Source: Amycolatopsis japonica (GTDB lineage: Bacteria > Actinomycetota > Actinomycetes > Mycobacteriales > Pseudonocardiaceae). From it: a DNA stretch of 64,000 bases. The translations under genes and the position numbers were made by a program. Under the pieces are notes generated by a model. That model was not told the DNA's origin. It did no database searches and was given only the letters and a program-made list of their open reading frames with translations. Shown piece after piece: positions 62,449 through 64,000 of the stretch (the first letter of the stretch is position 1; each line of letters opens with the position of its first letter). The stretch is taken from the NCBI RefSeq assembly GCF_000732925.1, contig NZ_CP008953.1:930001-994000 (forward strand), given 5' to 3'.

Positions 62449-64000
62449 TCTGCGGGAAGTCCCCGAACAGCGAACCCTGCTCGCCCCAAGGATTCTTCGG
62501 GCGGGGGCGGCCGAGACCGGCGGCCATCGCGACGGCGTTGTCCCATTCGGCGTCGACGACGTAGTCCGTGTGCTTGAGGACGCCGGGTGCCCAGCGGTGC
62601 CGTCCGGTGGGCCCGCGCATCGGGTCGGGCAGCCAGTGATCGCCGCCGAGCACGAGGACACCCTGCTCGTCGGGTTCGGCGGCCAGCGGTCCGGTGCCGC
62701 CGCCGGGCAGGTAGCCGTCGCCCAGCAGCTTCCCTGCCACCACGCGATGCCGCCACGTCGTGACGCCGCCGCCGAAGATGTCCGTGCCGCGGCACAGCGC
62801 GCGCCAGCGGCCGTCGAGACCTTCGTAGAGCCCGGCCAGCTGCGTCTGCGGCAGCATCGCGGGGAACGCGCGCTGATAGCCCCATTGCAGTGGTGAGCCC
62901 GCGGTCAGCAGCCCGACGCGGTCACGGTCCTCCGGTGGGAGGTCCGCGATGACGCGCGCGGCGGCGAGCACGGTCAGCAGGCTGCCGAGGTTGTAGCCGG
63001 ACAACACGACCCGCGTGCCGGGGTCGGCCAGATGTTCCTTGACACGGTCCGCGAGTTCCGGGACGACCCTGAGCGCGTAACTCGGCGGCACGGTCGGATG
63101 GGCGGCACGCGGCCAGAAGCACACGAGATCCGCCAGCGCGCCGAGGTGACGGCTGCGTTTGGGGGTCGTCGCGGCGGCGAACACGACGCGCAGCAACCCC
63201 GCCGCCATCGCGCCGAGCGCGAATACGCCGATCGCGGAGATCGGCTTGGACCAGGCGCCCAGCGGGCCGAAACCGAAGCGCAGTACCAAGAGCACACCCC
63301 CACCCGCCGCCATCGCGAGCGCCACCGTGAGCGCGAGATGGTGCAGATGTTTGCGTTCCCACGAGGCGCGGGCCCACACCCGGGCGGCCTCCTCTTCCTG
63401 CGCCTTGCTGATCTCCATGAGCGCGACGATCTTCGGGATGCCCCGGCGCAGCCGTCGCAACGGGACGGCGACCGCGAAGCCCAGCACGCCGAGCACGACG
63501 GCGAGCGCGAGACCGGCACCCCACAGCACGGTCACCAGGGAGTAGGTGTCGGGCAGCCGGAGTTCGCTCGCGCCGACCAGTTGCCGCAGCGCGACCGCGA
63601 GTCCCGCGCCGAACCCGCCGCCGAGCAGGCCGGCCAGCGCGACGACCGGCGCCGCGGCCCAGCCGCCGAGCCACGGCCGCAGCCGGTGCGGCAGGTGTTT
63701 CCACGTCGATCGGCCGAGCAGGGCCGCCGGGACGAGCATCAGCGCGAACAGCACGGTCACCGTGACCATCGCGGCGCCCAGTGCTTCGACCGTCCCGTCC
63801 GCTCCGCCGAGCCCGCCGCCCGGAAGTCCCGCGGGCAGCGGTGTCCGGCGCACGACGGCGATCCCGACCAGCACGACGGCGAACGCGATCAGCCCGCCCC
63901 GGATCACCGGCCCGGCCGAGAAACCGACCGTCGAGGCCACCAGCGCGGCGAGGACGAGTGCCAGCGCGCAGATCCAGACGACCAGGTCGAAGGTCGCGGA
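62441..64000 (-). CDS. Membrane protein with alpha/beta-hydrolase-like domain, 5' end outside the window
   Basis: The frame is open through position 64000, so the N-terminus is missing; at least 519 residues are visible. About ten membrane helices precede a cytoplasmic domain of about 210 residues. That domain resembles lipases and esterases (PTVPPSYALRVVPELADRV, TAGSPLQWGYQRAFPAML), but the nucleophile elbow reads SGYNLGS. Asn takes the place of the usual Ser (codon 62990-62992). It may be a binding protein rather than an enzyme. Function unknown. Confidence 0.8.
   Translation of the reverse strand, partial: SATFDLVVWICALALVLAALVASTVGFSAGPVIRGGLIAFAVVLVGIAVVRRTPLPAGLPGGGLGGADGTVEALGAAMVTVTVLFALMLVPAALLGRSTWKHLPHRLRPWLGGWAAAPVVALAGLLGGGFGAGLAVALRQLVGASELRLPDTYSLVTVLWGAGLALAVVLGVLGFAVAVPLRRLRRGIPKIVALMEISKAQEEEAARVWARASWERKHLHHLALTVALAMAAGGGVLLVLRFGFGPLGAWSKPISAIGVFALGAMAAGLLRVVFAAATTPKRSRHLGALADLVCFWPRAAHPTVPPSYALRVVPELADRVKEHLADPGTRVVLSGYNLGSLLTVLAAARVIADLPPEDRDRVGLLTAGSPLQWGYQRAFPAMLPQTQLAGLYEGLDGRWRALCRGTDIFGGGVTTWRHRVVAGKLLGDGYLPGGGTGPLAAEPDEQGVLVLGGDHWLPDPMRGPTGRHRWAPGVLKHTDYVVDAEWDNAVAMAAGLGRPRPKNPWGEQGSLFGDFPQMR

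Overview
The window is high-GC actinobacterial DNA with frequent GTG/TTG starts, many 4-bp ATGA/GTGA gene overlaps, a WhiB regulator, mycothiol biosynthesis (mshB), an AfsR-type regulator and an LAXTG-type sortase substrate. Gene content and intergenic palindromes suggest a Pseudonocardiales genome, most likely Amycolatopsis or a close relative; that genus is inferred, not proven. Two blocks that are separate in Mycobacterium tuberculosis are recognisable: the Rv1159A-Rv1171 set (phhB, mutT2-like, typA, lpqW, mshB and its membrane neighbour) at about 16.8-42.6 kb, and the whiB2-manB-manA set (Rv3260c-Rv3253c) at about 44.3-61.5 kb.

Layout. 0-6 kb: DNA repair (sbcD end, sbcC, an Ogt-like protein without its cysteine, an Ada-AlkA fusion) and ychF. 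6.9-9.0 kb: a 2,088-bp island flanked by a perfect 26-bp repeat of the ychF 3' end, carrying an AbiEi/AbiEii-like type IV toxin-antitoxin pair. 9.0-13.8 kb: a strain-variable-looking run of small cytoplasmic proteins (DUF6357-like, YezG-like immunity, ankyrin). 13.8-17.1 kb: secreted M28 peptidase, remnants of a Doc-type toxin module, an HxlR regulator, two tiny membrane proteins and pterin dehydratase. 17.2-20.9 kb: thiamine-type ABC importer. 20.9-22.7 kb: a short low-GC insert between repeat arms, then a serine hydrolase. 22.7-27.9 kb: ABC exporter plus LolA-like protein, divergent from a two-component system. 27.9-32.2 kb: Nudix, trpS with a Trp-Trp attenuator, YciI, an iron-box-controlled Cys-rich miniprotein, typA.

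32.2-33.2 kb is a 1-kb intergenic block full of inverted 21-bp repeats. 33.2-41.2 kb holds lpqW and an oligopeptide ABC importer whose fused ATPase is convergent to the rest. 41.3-44.2 kb: mshB, two companions and a site-2-type protease. 44.3-54.9 kb: whiB2, a large membrane glycosyltransferase, an IS110-family element inside a palindromic repeat, then the mannose activation genes manB and manA. 55-64 kb: membrane protein, AfsR-like regulator, CDF transporter, amino-acid permease, cell-wall protein and the 3' part of a membrane alpha/beta-hydrolase-like gene.

The points most worth following are the ychF-targeted AbiE-like island, the IS110 element whose removal rebuilds a hairpin (with a candidate guide segment in its non-coding end), the inverted 21-bp repeat block, the Tyr-for-Cys Ogt-like protein next to Ada-AlkA, the iron-box miniprotein, and the dispersed long palindromes at gene ends.
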